Assembly: GCF_000282495.1 (NCBI RefSeq)
Contig: NZ_AKJE01000110.1
Span: forward strand, 1-64,000
DNA from: Pseudomonas sp. GM79
GTDB taxonomy: Bacteria > Pseudomonadota > Gammaproteobacteria > Pseudomonadales > Pseudomonadaceae
DNA: 64,000 nucleotides
Direction of reading: 5' to 3'
Below the pieces are notes generated by a model. That model made no database searches. It was given only the letters and a program-made list of their open reading frames with translations, and was not told the DNA's origin. The position numbers and the translations under genes are program-made. Of this stretch, positions 16,663 through 25,190 are shown piece after piece (position 1 is the stretch's first letter; the number at the start of each line of letters is the position of its first letter).

Positions 16663-17148
16663 CTATGAAGGTGGTGACAGCGCCTTGTGCATGGGAATGG
16701 CGTGGAGTCCCGCCACGGTGAAGGTTTCAGCGCAAGCCCGGTAACCCAGACGGTGATAAAACGCCTCACCGGTACGGGTGCTGTTGAGCCGCGCGTGAGG
16801 CAAACCCTGAGCGATCAACCAGGTTTCGAGATCATGCACCAGCGCTTGTCCGGCGCCGCGTCGAAACCATTCCGGCTGTACATAGCAGAACGCGACCTTG
16901 CCGCTGATCGCCGCCATGGCGACGCCGATAGGTTTGTCCTGCAACAGGGCGATGTTCAGGTACAACCGCGAGTCGGCCAGCCAGGGTTGCACGTGTTCAA
17001 TGGTTTTGTTGTGGGTCCAGGTGGCGACGGTTCGCGGATCGTTGCGATGGTCCAGCGCGCAGCCGACGCGAATGGAGCGCTCGACGATGCGGCTGATGAT
17101 CCCGGCGTCGGCAGGCGTTGCCTTGCAGATGTGTATCGATGCATCCAT
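16663..17148 (-). CDS. GNAT-family N-acetyltransferase
   Basis: The 161-residue protein has the GNAT core: VAMAAISGKVAFCYVQPEWFRRGAGQALV contains the acetyl-CoA-binding Q/RxxGxG/A-like loop as RRGAGQAL, and the late strand ends ARLNSTRTGEAFYHRLGY. Substrates of such stand-alone GNATs cannot be read from sequence. It is upstream of pvdH on the same strand, but the PvdS box and over 140 bp between them argue for separate transcription. Confidence 0.85.
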   Translation of the reverse strand: MDASIHICKATPADAGIISRIVERSIRVGCALDHRNDPRTVATWTHNKTIEHVQPWLADSRLYLNIALLQDKPIGVAMAAISGKVAFCYVQPEWFRRGAGQALVHDLETWLIAQGLPHARLNSTRTGEAFYHRLGYRACAETFTVAGLHAIPMHKALSPPS

Positions 17149-17284
17149 GGCGCTGTTACCTCAATCCATTGAGTCAAAGCTGCCAGGGACGATAGCGCTG
17201 TGAGGGCCGGGTGGCTAATGGAGAGACGTTACATTTGGTGTGCGACCAGGATAGTCACAGGTCCTGTGATCACACAGATCCACT

Positions 17285-17372
17285 GTGGGAGCGGGCTTGC
17301 TCGCGAAAGCGATTTCACATTCAACAATGATGTTGGCTGATACTCCGCCTTCGCGAGCAAGCCCGCTCCCAC
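17285..17372. repeat. REP doublet (REPIN) 4
   Basis: Inverted cores lie at 17285-17307 and 17350-17372, in the gap between the sensor kinase and GNAT genes. The order of arms is opposite to REPIN 1 and 3. Confidence 0.9.
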
Positions 17373-17392
17373 ATTTGCTCTGCGGTGGCTTG

Positions 17393-18715
17393 TCAGACCG
17401 GTTGCAACGGCATCGTCAATTCGACCCGCAAGCCATCCGGTCGGCTGTCGAAATGCAGGGTGCAGCCGCAACGCTGGACGATGGCCTGGACAATCGCCAG
17501 TCCGAGGCCGCAACCGGTGCTCTGGCCGTTGCGCCAGAAGCGTTGGGTCAGGTGTTGCAGGTCATCTTCGGCAATCCCTGGGCCGTGGTCGCGGACCAAA
17601 AAGCGCACGCGATTGTTGGTGGTTTCCAGGCTCAGCTCCACGGCCCCATTTCCTGGGGTATGGCGCAGGGCGTTGTCGAGCAAGTTGCGCAATGCGGCAA
17701 TCGACAGCACCGCGGGCATTTGCAGCGGCGCATCGGAGAATGTGGTCGGCACCTGAAACTTGATCCGCTGACGATCACCGCTGGCCGCATCCTGTATCGC
17801 CAGTTTCGCCACCTGTTCGGCGCTGCATTGCACGCCATCATCGAACGACAGACTGCCCTCGACGCGCGCCAGCAGCAGCAATTGTTCAAGCGTGCGGTGA
17901 AGTCGGTCAGCGCCCTCTTCAGCCCGCGCCAGGGACTGATCCCGGGCGCTGCCTTCAGTCATGCGCGCCACTTGCAGATGGGTTTTGATCGCGGTCAGCG
18001 GGCTGCGCAATTCATGCGCGGCATCACCGGTCAGGCGCCGTTCGCGCTCGATGGTCTTGCCAATACGCAGGAACAACTGATTCTGAGTTTCCAGCAGCGG
18101 TTGCAGTTCGCTGGGCAGCGGCTGGATCTGCAACGGCTCCAGAGAATCGGCACTGCGCCGCATCAGCGCATCGCGCATACGATTAAGCGGTGCCAGCCCC
18201 TGACCGATGCCGAGCCACAACAGACACAGGCAGCCGAGCAGCGCCACGCCGACCGGTACCGAGGCCGCCAGCAGGATGGACATGTTCAGCGCTTCGCGCT
18301 CGATTTGCCGGTCGGCAGTGGTAATGCGCACATTACCGCGCGCCAGGGTGAAGCTGCGCCAGGGTGCGCCATCGATCATTTGATCGTGAAAGCCCATTTT
18401 TTCGGCTTCCAGGGTTTGTTCGGGGCTACTGTGGCTGCGGGCCAGGATTTCGCCGCGCAACGAGCTGACCTGACAGGCCATGCCGCCAGGGATACTCAGC
18501 TGTTCAGCGCTGAAATGGGTCCCCTCGCCCTTGCTCGGCAACGCAGGCAGTTGCTCCAGCAGCCCGGCCACCATCCGCGCGGACGCCACCAGCCGCTGGT
18601 CCAGGGAAAACATCATCTGGTTGCGCAGATCACTGAGCATCCAGGCGGCGGCCAGGGCCCAGATCAGCGCAAACGCGGCGCCGAGGGTCAGGCTCAGGCG
18701 CAAACGCAGACTCAT
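17393..18715 (-). CDS. membrane sensor histidine kinase (QseC/PmrB-like)
   Basis: The 440-residue kinase has TM1 at about residues 7-28, a periplasmic loop, TM2 near 150-170, a HAMP-like linker and the H-box AAHELRSPLTAIKTH. The N-box region (LRNLLDNALRHT) and G-boxes (VRDHGPGIAEDD, GCGLGLAIV) follow. It phosphorylates the regulator encoded just before it, with which it overlaps (TGATG). A GTG directly before the ATG is an alternative start. The stimulus is unknown. I recall that P. aeruginosa has a similar pair beside dsbG/dsbD, so a periplasmic redox or metal cue is possible. Confidence 0.9.
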   Translation of the reverse strand: MSLRLRLSLTLGAAFALIWALAAAWMLSDLRNQMMFSLDQRLVASARMVAGLLEQLPALPSKGEGTHFSAEQLSIPGGMACQVSSLRGEILARSHSSPEQTLEAEKMGFHDQMIDGAPWRSFTLARGNVRITTADRQIEREALNMSILLAASVPVGVALLGCLCLLWLGIGQGLAPLNRMRDALMRRSADSLEPLQIQPLPSELQPLLETQNQLFLRIGKTIERERRLTGDAAHELRSPLTAIKTHLQVARMTEGSARDQSLARAEEGADRLHRTLEQLLLLARVEGSLSFDDGVQCSAEQVAKLAIQDAASGDRQRIKFQVPTTFSDAPLQMPAVLSIAALRNLLDNALRHTPGNGAVELSLETTNNRVRFLVRDHGPGIAEDDLQHLTQRFWRNGQSTGCGLGLAIVQAIVQRCGCTLHFDSRPDGLRVELTMPLQPV

Positions 18716-19395
18716 CACTTCGATTGCTCTCCGCCATCGGCCGGCCCCAGGCGATAGCCCAAGCCACGCACGGTCTCGACGATGCCGTTGCCGAGTTTGC
18801 GCCGCAGGTGATGGATATGGACGTTAAGGGCGTTGCTTTCCAGTTCGTCATTGAAACCGTAGACACTGTCCTTGAGTTGCTCGGTGGACAACACCCGGCC
18901 ACGGTTGTGCAGCAAGGCTTGCAACAGCGATTGTTCACGGCGCGACAAATCGACGGGTCGGCCGCCGAGCAGGGTTTCTCGGCTGCTCGGGTCGTAGGTC
19001 AAACGACCATGTTCAATCAGGTTGACGCTGCGACCCGCCACCCGTCGCAACAGCGTATGCAGACGGGCGGCGAGTTCGCGCAGGTCAAACGGTTTGAGCA
19101 AGTAGTCATCGGCACCGGCTTGCAGGCCGTCGACCCGGTCGGTGACCGAATCCCGCGCAGTGAGGATCAGCACCGGGATTTCGAGGCCATGGTGACGCAA
19201 CTGCTGCAACAACTTGAGGCCATCTTCGTCCGGCAGGCCGAGATCGAGCACCATGACGTCGAACTCGGCCACCTTGAGCATCGCCCGGGCGGCGGAAGCG
19301 GTGGCCACGTGTTCCACCGTCAGGCCCTGGGCCGTGAGGCCGGCAACAATGCCGCTGGCAATCAGCTCATCGTCTTCGCAAACCAGTACGTGCAT
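18715..19395 (-). CDS. OmpR/PhoB-type response regulator
   Basis: The 226-residue regulator opens MHVLVCEDDELIASGIV. It has acidic residues at 8-9, the phospho-acceptor Asp in VMVLDLGLPDEDG, Thr in LILTARD and Lys in YLLKPFD. The C-terminal winged helix ends HIHHLRRKLG and VRGLGYRLG. GGAG five nt before ATG 19395 supports this start rather than 19425. It is the first gene of the pair and is coupled to the kinase gene. Targets are not visible; the dsb operon on the opposite strand is one candidate. Confidence 0.92.
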   Translation of the reverse strand: MHVLVCEDDELIASGIVAGLTAQGLTVEHVATASAARAMLKVAEFDVMVLDLGLPDEDGLKLLQQLRHHGLEIPVLILTARDSVTDRVDGLQAGADDYLLKPFDLRELAARLHTLLRRVAGRSVNLIEHGRLTYDPSSRETLLGGRPVDLSRREQSLLQALLHNRGRVLSTEQLKDSVYGFNDELESNALNVHIHHLRRKLGNGIVETVRGLGYRLGPADGGEQSK

Positions 19396-19488
19396 GGGAG
19401 CTCCATGAGCAAAAACGCGAGTCAAACAGATGTGGATTAAGCCGCAATTATGGCAAGCCCCACGGCCGACGAGAAGCAGGCCTTTCGT

Positions 19489-19539
19489 TCAGTGGTCGTC
19501 CAGCGTACCAGATAGGTATTTGATGATCGCCTTAATCAT
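19489..19539 (-). CDS. candidate 16-residue small protein
   Basis: A short frame runs from ATG (19537-19539) to TGA (19489-19491) and encodes MIKAIIKYLSGTLDDH. It is preceded by AGGAGGGTGTCAAA, a near-perfect Shine-Dalgarno at ideal spacing (8 nt), which is stronger than those of most genes around it. The peptide could form a short amphipathic helix with a basic start and acidic end. No family is recognised, and it is too short for routine gene finders. It lies in the 337-bp AT-rich gap between the response regulator and the hemopexin-like gene. Confidence 0.5.
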   Translation of the reverse strand: MIKAIIKYLSGTLDDH

Positions 19540-19732
19540 TTTGACACCCTCCTCTTAGTTGACATGAAACATAGCAGTCTCAAACCGAAACAATCAACCC
19601 ACAAAAAGCCATATCAAAGATCAATATCTAACGATAGTCTAACTCCGACATTAACACCCCACACTATCAGGCTCGAAGAGATGCCATTTATTTACTATAA
19701 ACACTCTTCAGCCAACTGAAAGGAATCAGATC

Positions 19733-20428
19733 ATGTCGACACTCAAGAATTTTGTTGCCGTCGATTGGCGCGCAGGAAAAGATAAAATTTACTTCTTCTT
19801 CAAAGACAGCAATACCTACTCCAGATTTGATCTTGGCGAGAACAAGGTTGACGAGGGATATCCTGCCGAGATAACAGCCGATAACTGGGGAAGCTTTCAC
19901 GCTCACGTCAAAGATCTGCGTTTCGGTTTTACAGTCACTGGGGTTGGGGGCCACCCGAACGGAGGTGATGACATTTTATGGCTGTTCTATTATGCCAATG
20001 GCACTCCGATGGTCTGTAAGTACGACCAGGATTACGACAAAGTAACCGGAACTTATCGTCTTGAAGATTCGTTGTGGCACTCGCTACTTCCTTATTTCGA
20101 CCGCATCGTGGCCGGCACATGGTGGGAAATATTCGGCTTCAAATATCTATTCAAGTTTTTGACGAATGATGGACATTACATCAACTTCAATTACAGAACA
20201 CAAAAAACATCAATAAAGCCCATCACACCTGACTCTTGGCCCGGATTGGGACCTTACAAAAACCGAATCATAACAGCCGTGCAAAACGACGCCCCGCTTT
20301 TCGACAGCTACTTCTATATCTTTCTGACCAACAACAGATACATCAGATACAACATAAAGGACAACAGGGCAGAGACGGGGCCGACAACAATAGATGACGA
20401 CACCTGGCCAGGGTTGATACAAGACTGA
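19733..20428 (+). CDS. hemopexin-repeat protein (photopexin-like)
   Basis: The 231-residue protein is built of about four hemopexin-type blades: DKIYFFFKDSNTYSRFDL (residues ~17-34), ILWLFYYANGTPMVCKYD, YLFKFLTNDGHYINFNY and YFYIFLTNNRYIRYNI. Each is followed by a segment ending in a W-G/P turn (DNWGSF, DSWPGLGPY, DTWPGL). It has no signal peptide. Bacterial members such as Photorhabdus photopexins are suspected ligand, heme or carbohydrate binders, but the function is unproven. AAAGGAATCAGATC before the ATG sets the start. It is more AT-rich than its neighbours, which suggests acquisition. Confidence 0.75.
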   Translation: MSTLKNFVAVDWRAGKDKIYFFFKDSNTYSRFDLGENKVDEGYPAEITADNWGSFHAHVKDLRFGFTVTGVGGHPNGGDDILWLFYYANGTPMVCKYDQDYDKVTGTYRLEDSLWHSLLPYFDRIVAGTWWEIFGFKYLFKFLTNDGHYINFNYRTQKTSIKPITPDSWPGLGPYKNRIITAVQNDAPLFDSYFYIFLTNNRYIRYNIKDNRAETGPTTIDDDTWPGLIQD

Positions 20429-20607
20429 GACGGCATCGGATTCCGCTTCCTGGGAGGATCATGCCTTGGGCCGGGGGACCGCTGGCTTTTCTCCAGACGA
20501 CGGGTGATTTCTCGCGCGTCATATATATATGTAACGCACGTCCTCCTTCTCACCTGAATAACCTGTGTGCGTACCACCCCAATTGTCCACTCACACAGGT
20601 ATTGACT

Positions 20608-21576
20608 ATGTATACACACTCATCCGCTTTGACGACTCTGTTCAGCTTGCTCAACACATTGAGCTCGCTGATTGCCCGGTTGACCAATGAGCAAGCAGCC
20701 GCCAGAAAAAAGGGGCTGGAGCTCTACAACCTGGGGGAATACCGGGATTCGGAGGCTTATCTGACCATTGCCGCCACCGCTGGAGATCGTAAATCGCAGT
20801 ACGCACTCGCAGAAGTCATCAGGCGCCGGGAAAACAACCTCAAGGAGGAGGATCAAACCCACGCCGACAGAGATTGGTACGCCCTGGCAGCAGCTCAGGG
20901 CGACGTCTACGCCCTGCTGCGATTGGCTGATGACGCGTCCCTTAAGCAAGCCAAAACACTTGCGCAAGGGCGTGCCGACAGCGGCGATGGCGAAGCCATG
21001 CTTCAACTTTATGAAATAACCAAGGATATCGCCTGGCTGAAAAAATCGGCTGAAGCAGGTTTTCTGGAAGGGCAATACATACTCGCCCTTGTGTATGACA
21101 AGGACCACACCCTCATTCCGGATGCGATTAAACGCAGGTCCACTATCGACCGTTGGCTCAAACGTGCGGCCGAGGCGGGGTTCTCTCGAGCGATGCACTG
21201 GTACAGCAATCGCCCACCCATTAGCCATGATCTTCCCAACAGGAGAGAGTGGCTGATCAAAAGGGCGCAATTGAACGATGTAAACGCGGTGCTCGAGTAC
21301 GGCTATAGGTTGGGTGGCGTCTATGAGGATGAGAATGGCATCGATACCGAATACGGCTTCGAGAAGAACCTGATCAATAGCTACGGCCTCATTTGGCTGG
21401 TGCTCGATACCTCTCGGGAATCCCCGCGCTACAACACCGCGTTTAGCAATCTTTCAATCATTGCGCAGGACATGTCCAAAGAAGACATAGAAGCCGGCAA
21501 GGCATTTGCGCAAGAGTGGAAGAGTACGCATCCCCCACTGTCGGAATTCAGATTGACCTACAGCGATCTTCGGTAA
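20608..21576 (+). CDS. Sel1-like repeat protein
   Basis: The 322-residue helical protein has Sel1/TPR-type repeats of about 36 residues: GEYRDSEAYLTIAATAGDRKSQYALAE, WYALAAAQGDVYALLRLAD, WLKKSAEAGFLEGQYILALVYD and WLKRAAEAGFSRAMHWYSN. Such repeats mediate protein-protein contacts. The first 35 residues are hydrophobic and could be a membrane anchor or uncleaved signal. The ATG at 20608 is chosen; the frame is open from 20461, but that part looks non-coding. It lies 179 bp after the hemopexin-like gene, and joint function is only possible. Confidence 0.72.
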   Translation: MYTHSSALTTLFSLLNTLSSLIARLTNEQAAARKKGLELYNLGEYRDSEAYLTIAATAGDRKSQYALAEVIRRRENNLKEEDQTHADRDWYALAAAQGDVYALLRLADDASLKQAKTLAQGRADSGDGEAMLQLYEITKDIAWLKKSAEAGFLEGQYILALVYDKDHTLIPDAIKRRSTIDRWLKRAAEAGFSRAMHWYSNRPPISHDLPNRREWLIKRAQLNDVNAVLEYGYRLGGVYEDENGIDTEYGFEKNLINSYGLIWLVLDTSRESPRYNTAFSNLSIIAQDMSKEDIEAGKAFAQEWKSTHPPLSEFRLTYSDLR

Positions 21577-21717
21577 GCCATTAAGGATGATTCGCGCTGT
21601 GAATCCTGGATTCCAGCGCGAATCAGCCTGGCTAATAATCATGTCTTGCTCGTTAACACCGGGTTAATCGGCAGCCATCATCGTGCTCGGCAATTGCAAT
21701 GTTTTAAGGCCTTGTCG

Positions 21718-23457
21718 ATGCGCGGTTTTCTTGTTTTTCTTCTCTGGCTGTTTACCTGCCTTGCTCAGGCGCAGCCGGGGAACAATCCATTCGACAGAAA
21801 ACCCGACTTTCTACCCATCGAAAAAGCGTTCATCTTCACCTCCGAGCGCTTGGCGTCCGGTGAAACGCAATTGTTCTGGCAGATTGCCGACGGTTACTAC
21901 CTGTACCAAAAACGCCTGAAGTTCGACGATTTGCCTGCGCAGTACAAACCGGTGTTGCCTGAAGGTGAAGCTCACAGCGATGAGTTTTTCGGTGAACAGC
22001 AGGTTTATCGCCAAGGCCTGGAACTGAAGATCCCGGCGGGTGCCAGCGGCCAGATCAAGGTGGGTTTCCAGGGCTGTGCCGATGCCGGGTTGTGTTATCC
22101 GCCCCACACTCAAGTGGTGTATTTAGGCAACACCACAACTCCGAGCCTTTTAAATGAGGCACCGGATCAAGCCTTGGCCAGCGACCTGCAGCAACGGGCG
22201 CTGGGCTGGAGCTTGCTGGTGTTCTTCGGCTTGGGCCTGCTGCTGGCGTTCACGCCTTGCTCGTTGCCGATGTTGCCGATTCTGGCGGGGTTGATCGTTG
22301 GCAGTGGCGCCACGCCCAAGCGCGGTTTTGCCCTGGCCGGCAGCTACGTGATCAGCATGGCGCTGGTGTATGCGGCGATGGGCGTTGTGGCTGCGCTGCT
22401 CGGGGCGAACCTTCAGGCACTGCTACAGAATCCATGGCTGCTGGGCAGCTTTGCGGCGGTGTTCGTGCTGCTGGCCTTGCCGATGTTCGGTTTCTTCGAG
22501 CTGCAGTTGCCGGTGGCCGTGCGAGATCGGCTGGAACATGTTTCGCGCAATCAGCGCGGTGGCAGCCTGATCGGTGCCGGTGCGCTCGGGGCTTTGTCCG
22601 GCCTGCTGGTGGGACCGTGCATGACCGCCCCATTGGCCGGCGCCCTGCTCTATATCGCCCAGAGCGGCAATGCGCTGCACGGCGGGCTGATTCTGTTCGC
22701 CATGGGCATCGGCATCGGTATACCGCTGCTGTTGCTGGTGACCGTCGGCAATCGTTTCCTGCCCAAACCCGGCGCCTGGATGAACCTGCTCAAAGGCGTG
22801 TTCGGTTTCCTGTTCCTCGCCACCGCGCTGCTGATGTTGCGCCCGGTGCTGGATGAATCGCTGTGGCTCGGGTTGTGCGGTGCCTTGCTGCTGATCGCCG
22901 CCTATAGCGCCTGGAAGCAGTCGCAGGGGTTTGGCCGGATTGCCCATCTGTTCGGCGCCAGTTCGTTGCTGTTGGGTCTATGGGGCAGTCTGCTGGTGGT
23001 CGGTGCGGCGGGTGGCAGTGACGATCCGTATCAGCCATTGCAGGTGTACAGCGCCGGCCGTACCGACGCCGCCGCGCCCAGCATTCATGATGCCTTCACG
23101 ACGATCAGGGAACCCGCGGTGCTGCAACGCGAACTCGATGCGGCCAAGGCCCAGGGCCAATGGGTGCTGCTGGACTACTACGCCGACTGGTGTGTGGCGT
23201 GCAAAGTCATGGAAAAACAGGTCTTCGGCAAACCGCAAGTCCTGCAAGCGCTCAGCGATGTACGCTTGCTACGGCTGGACGTCACCGCCGACAATGCCGC
23301 CAGCCGCGAACTGCTCGGCCGTTATAAAGTGCCGGGGCCGCCAAGCCTGTTGTGGATCGGCACTGACGGCATCGAGCGCCGCAGCCAGCGCATCACCGGC
23401 GAGGTCGATGCCGACACCTTCCTGCAACGCTGGACCACCACCCGAGACGCTCGTTAA
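21718..23457 (+). CDS. dsbD: thiol:disulfide interchange protein DsbD
   Basis: The 579-residue protein has all three DsbD parts. The signal peptide ends near AQAQP; the alpha domain has the reactive pair in GCADAGLCYPP. The eight-TM beta domain has Cys in FTPCSLPMLPILAG and LVGPCMTAPLAGALLY. The gamma thioredoxin domain has ADWCVACKVMEK. It carries electrons from cytoplasmic thioredoxin to periplasmic substrates such as DsbG and the TlpA-like protein encoded next. ATG 21718 (AAGG upstream) gives a clean signal peptide, unlike 21646. It is first in a three-gene operon and overlaps the next start. Confidence 0.93.
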   Translation: MRGFLVFLLWLFTCLAQAQPGNNPFDRKPDFLPIEKAFIFTSERLASGETQLFWQIADGYYLYQKRLKFDDLPAQYKPVLPEGEAHSDEFFGEQQVYRQGLELKIPAGASGQIKVGFQGCADAGLCYPPHTQVVYLGNTTTPSLLNEAPDQALASDLQQRALGWSLLVFFGLGLLLAFTPCSLPMLPILAGLIVGSGATPKRGFALAGSYVISMALVYAAMGVVAALLGANLQALLQNPWLLGSFAAVFVLLALPMFGFFELQLPVAVRDRLEHVSRNQRGGSLIGAGALGALSGLLVGPCMTAPLAGALLYIAQSGNALHGGLILFAMGIGIGIPLLLLVTVGNRFLPKPGAWMNLLKGVFGFLFLATALLMLRPVLDESLWLGLCGALLLIAAYSAWKQSQGFGRIAHLFGASSLLLGLWGSLLVVGAAGGSDDPYQPLQVYSAGRTDAAAPSIHDAFTTIREPAVLQRELDAAKAQGQWVLLDYYADWCVACKVMEKQVFGKPQVLQALSDVRLLRLDVTADNAASRELLGRYKVPGPPSLLWIGTDGIERRSQRITGEVDADTFLQRWTTTRDAR

Positions 23458-24323
23458 TGCTGACCTTTACCCTCGGCACCTTTGCCATCGCCCTTAATCA
23501 CCTGCTGCTGATCAGTGCCCTGGCACTGGCGACTTTTGTCGGCTGGCGGGTGGCCAAGCGTGGTGGCGAGAACCCGGAGTCGGTGCTGTTCAGCCTGTTC
23601 CTGCTGGGCCTGCTGGTGGCCCGGGTCGGTTTCGTGATTGCCTACTGGGCACAGTATCGCAACGATCCATGGCAGATCATCGACCTGCGCGACGGTGGTT
23701 TTCTCGCCTGGCCGGGGGTGGTCGTGCTGTTACTCGCTGCCATGTATCGAGGCTGGCGTCGCCCGGGCCTGCGCAAGCCGTTGGGCTTTGGCGTGGTCAG
23801 TGGCCTGGCGTTCTGGCTGCTGGCGACGTTCTCCCTGAGTATTTACGAACAAGGCACGCGTCTGCCGCAGATCACCCTGCGCAATGCCGCTGGGCAAACG
23901 GTGCAACTCAGCGATTACCAGGGCGGCCCGCTGGTGATCAACCTTTGGGCTACCTGGTGCCCGCCATGCCGCCGGGAAATGCCGGTACTGGAAAATGCCC
24001 AGATGCAGCGCCCGGACCTGACCTTCCTGTTCGTCAACCAGGCCGAAAGCATGCAGAGCGTCGCCACCTTCCTCGAAACCCAGGGCCTGAGCCTGACTAA
24101 CGTGCTGTTCGATGGCCGCGGTCGCTTGGGTCAGGCCGTGGGTTCCATGGCATTGCCGACTACGCTGTTCTATAGCCCCGACGGGCACCTGCTGGGCAGC
24201 CATCTGGGCGAGCTCTCTGAAGCCAGCCTGACCCGCGCCCTGGAAAACTTCGACACCCCGAACCCGGCCACCTCGGCCACGCCTTCAAGGAAATTGCCAT
24301 GCTCCGCCTCCGCCACCTGCTGA
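23457..24323 (+). CDS. membrane-anchored TlpA-like disulfide reductase with Lgt-like N-terminus
   Basis: The 288-residue protein has two parts. Residues ~1-130 hold four to five TM helices, with a segment resembling prolipoprotein diacylglyceryl transferase (VARVGFVIAYWAQYRNDPW). Residues ~140-270 are a periplasmic TlpA/ResA thioredoxin fold with WATWCPPCRREMPVL and the cis-Pro ALPTTLFY. The Lgt-like part lacks the rest of that enzyme and probably serves as an anchor. Its start overlaps the dsbD stop (TAATG), and its end overlaps dsbG by 25 bp, so the three are translationally coupled. It likely reduces a specific periplasmic disulfide using DsbD electrons. Confidence 0.88.
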   Translation: MLTFTLGTFAIALNHLLLISALALATFVGWRVAKRGGENPESVLFSLFLLGLLVARVGFVIAYWAQYRNDPWQIIDLRDGGFLAWPGVVVLLLAAMYRGWRRPGLRKPLGFGVVSGLAFWLLATFSLSIYEQGTRLPQITLRNAAGQTVQLSDYQGGPLVINLWATWCPPCRREMPVLENAQMQRPDLTFLFVNQAESMQSVATFLETQGLSLTNVLFDGRGRLGQAVGSMALPTTLFYSPDGHLLGSHLGELSEASLTRALENFDTPNPATSATPSRKLPCSASATC

Positions 24324-25066
24324 CGTTAACCCTGGGTGCCGCCCTGCTGCACTTGCCGTCGGTACAGGCCGAAGAATTGCCTGAAGCGATCAAGAAGATC
24401 GAAGCCAAAGGCGCCAAAATTGTTGGCACCTTCGACGCGCCCGACGGCCTGCGCGGTTATGCGGCGCAGTACCAGAACCGTGGCATGGCGTTGTACCTGA
24501 CCCCGGACGGCAAACATGTACTGTTGGGCAATTTGTACGACGCCGAAGGCAATGACCTGAGCAGCGCGCCGTTGCAAAAACTGGTCTACGCGCCGATGGC
24601 CAAGGAAGTCTGGAGCAAGATGGAAGCAAGCAACTGGATCGGTGACGGCAACAAGGACGCACCGCGAATCGTCTATCTGTTCAGTGACCCGAATTGCCCG
24701 TACTGCAACATGTTCTGGGAACAGGCGCGGCCGTGGGTCAAGGCTGGCAAGGTGCAATTGCGGCACATCATGGTCGGCATCATTCGCGAAGACAGCCCGG
24801 GCAAATCCGCCGCGCTGCTGGCTGCCAAGGATCCGCAGAAAGCGTTGGCCGACCACGAGAAATCCGGTAAAGACAGTTCGCTCAAGGCGCTGAAAGATGT
24901 GCCGCCGGCGATTCAGGCGAAACTCGCGGCGAACATGCAGTTGATGGAAGAGCTGGAACTGGCCGCCACGCCGGCGATTTTCTACATGGATGACAAGGGC
25001 CAGCTGCAACAGCAGCAAGGTGCGCCGTCGCCGGAGAAACTGGTGAAGATTCTGGGGCCTAAGTGA
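24299..25066 (+). CDS. dsbG: thiol:disulfide interchange protein DsbG
   Basis: The 255-residue periplasmic protein has a signal peptide ending near VQAEE, an N-terminal dimerisation domain (YAAQYQNRGMALYLTPDG), and a DsbA-fold catalytic domain with SDPNCPYCNMFWEQARPWV and the cis-Pro loop AATPAIFYMD. DsbG keeps single cysteines reduced and refolds misoxidised proteins, and is itself kept reduced by DsbD, encoded two genes upstream. It is the last gene of the operon; a REP doublet follows 36 bp downstream. Confidence 0.92.
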   Translation: MLRLRHLLTLTLGAALLHLPSVQAEELPEAIKKIEAKGAKIVGTFDAPDGLRGYAAQYQNRGMALYLTPDGKHVLLGNLYDAEGNDLSSAPLQKLVYAPMAKEVWSKMEASNWIGDGNKDAPRIVYLFSDPNCPYCNMFWEQARPWVKAGKVQLRHIMVGIIREDSPGKSAALLAAKDPQKALADHEKSGKDSSLKALKDVPPAIQAKLAANMQLMEELELAATPAIFYMDDKGQLQQQQGAPSPEKLVKILGPK

Positions 25067-25102
25067 TTCTGCCTTCAGGGTTGAGGTGATTTCACTGGCG
25101 CC

Positions 25103-25184
25103 TTCGCGAGCAAGCCCGCTCCCACATTCGACCGCATTTCAATTAAAGAACTCGCTCAACTGTGGGAGCGGGCTTGCTCGCGAA
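25103..25184. repeat. REP doublet (REPIN) 5
   Basis: Inverted cores lie at 25103-25125 and 25162-25184, filling the gap between the convergent dsbG and alpha/beta-hydrolase genes. Confidence 0.9.
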
Positions 25185-25190
25185 GAACGA

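Noticed and set aside
17285..18757. 490-codon plus-strand frame opposite the sensor kinase gene
   Set aside because: Begins inside a REP element and shadows the kinase; composition only.
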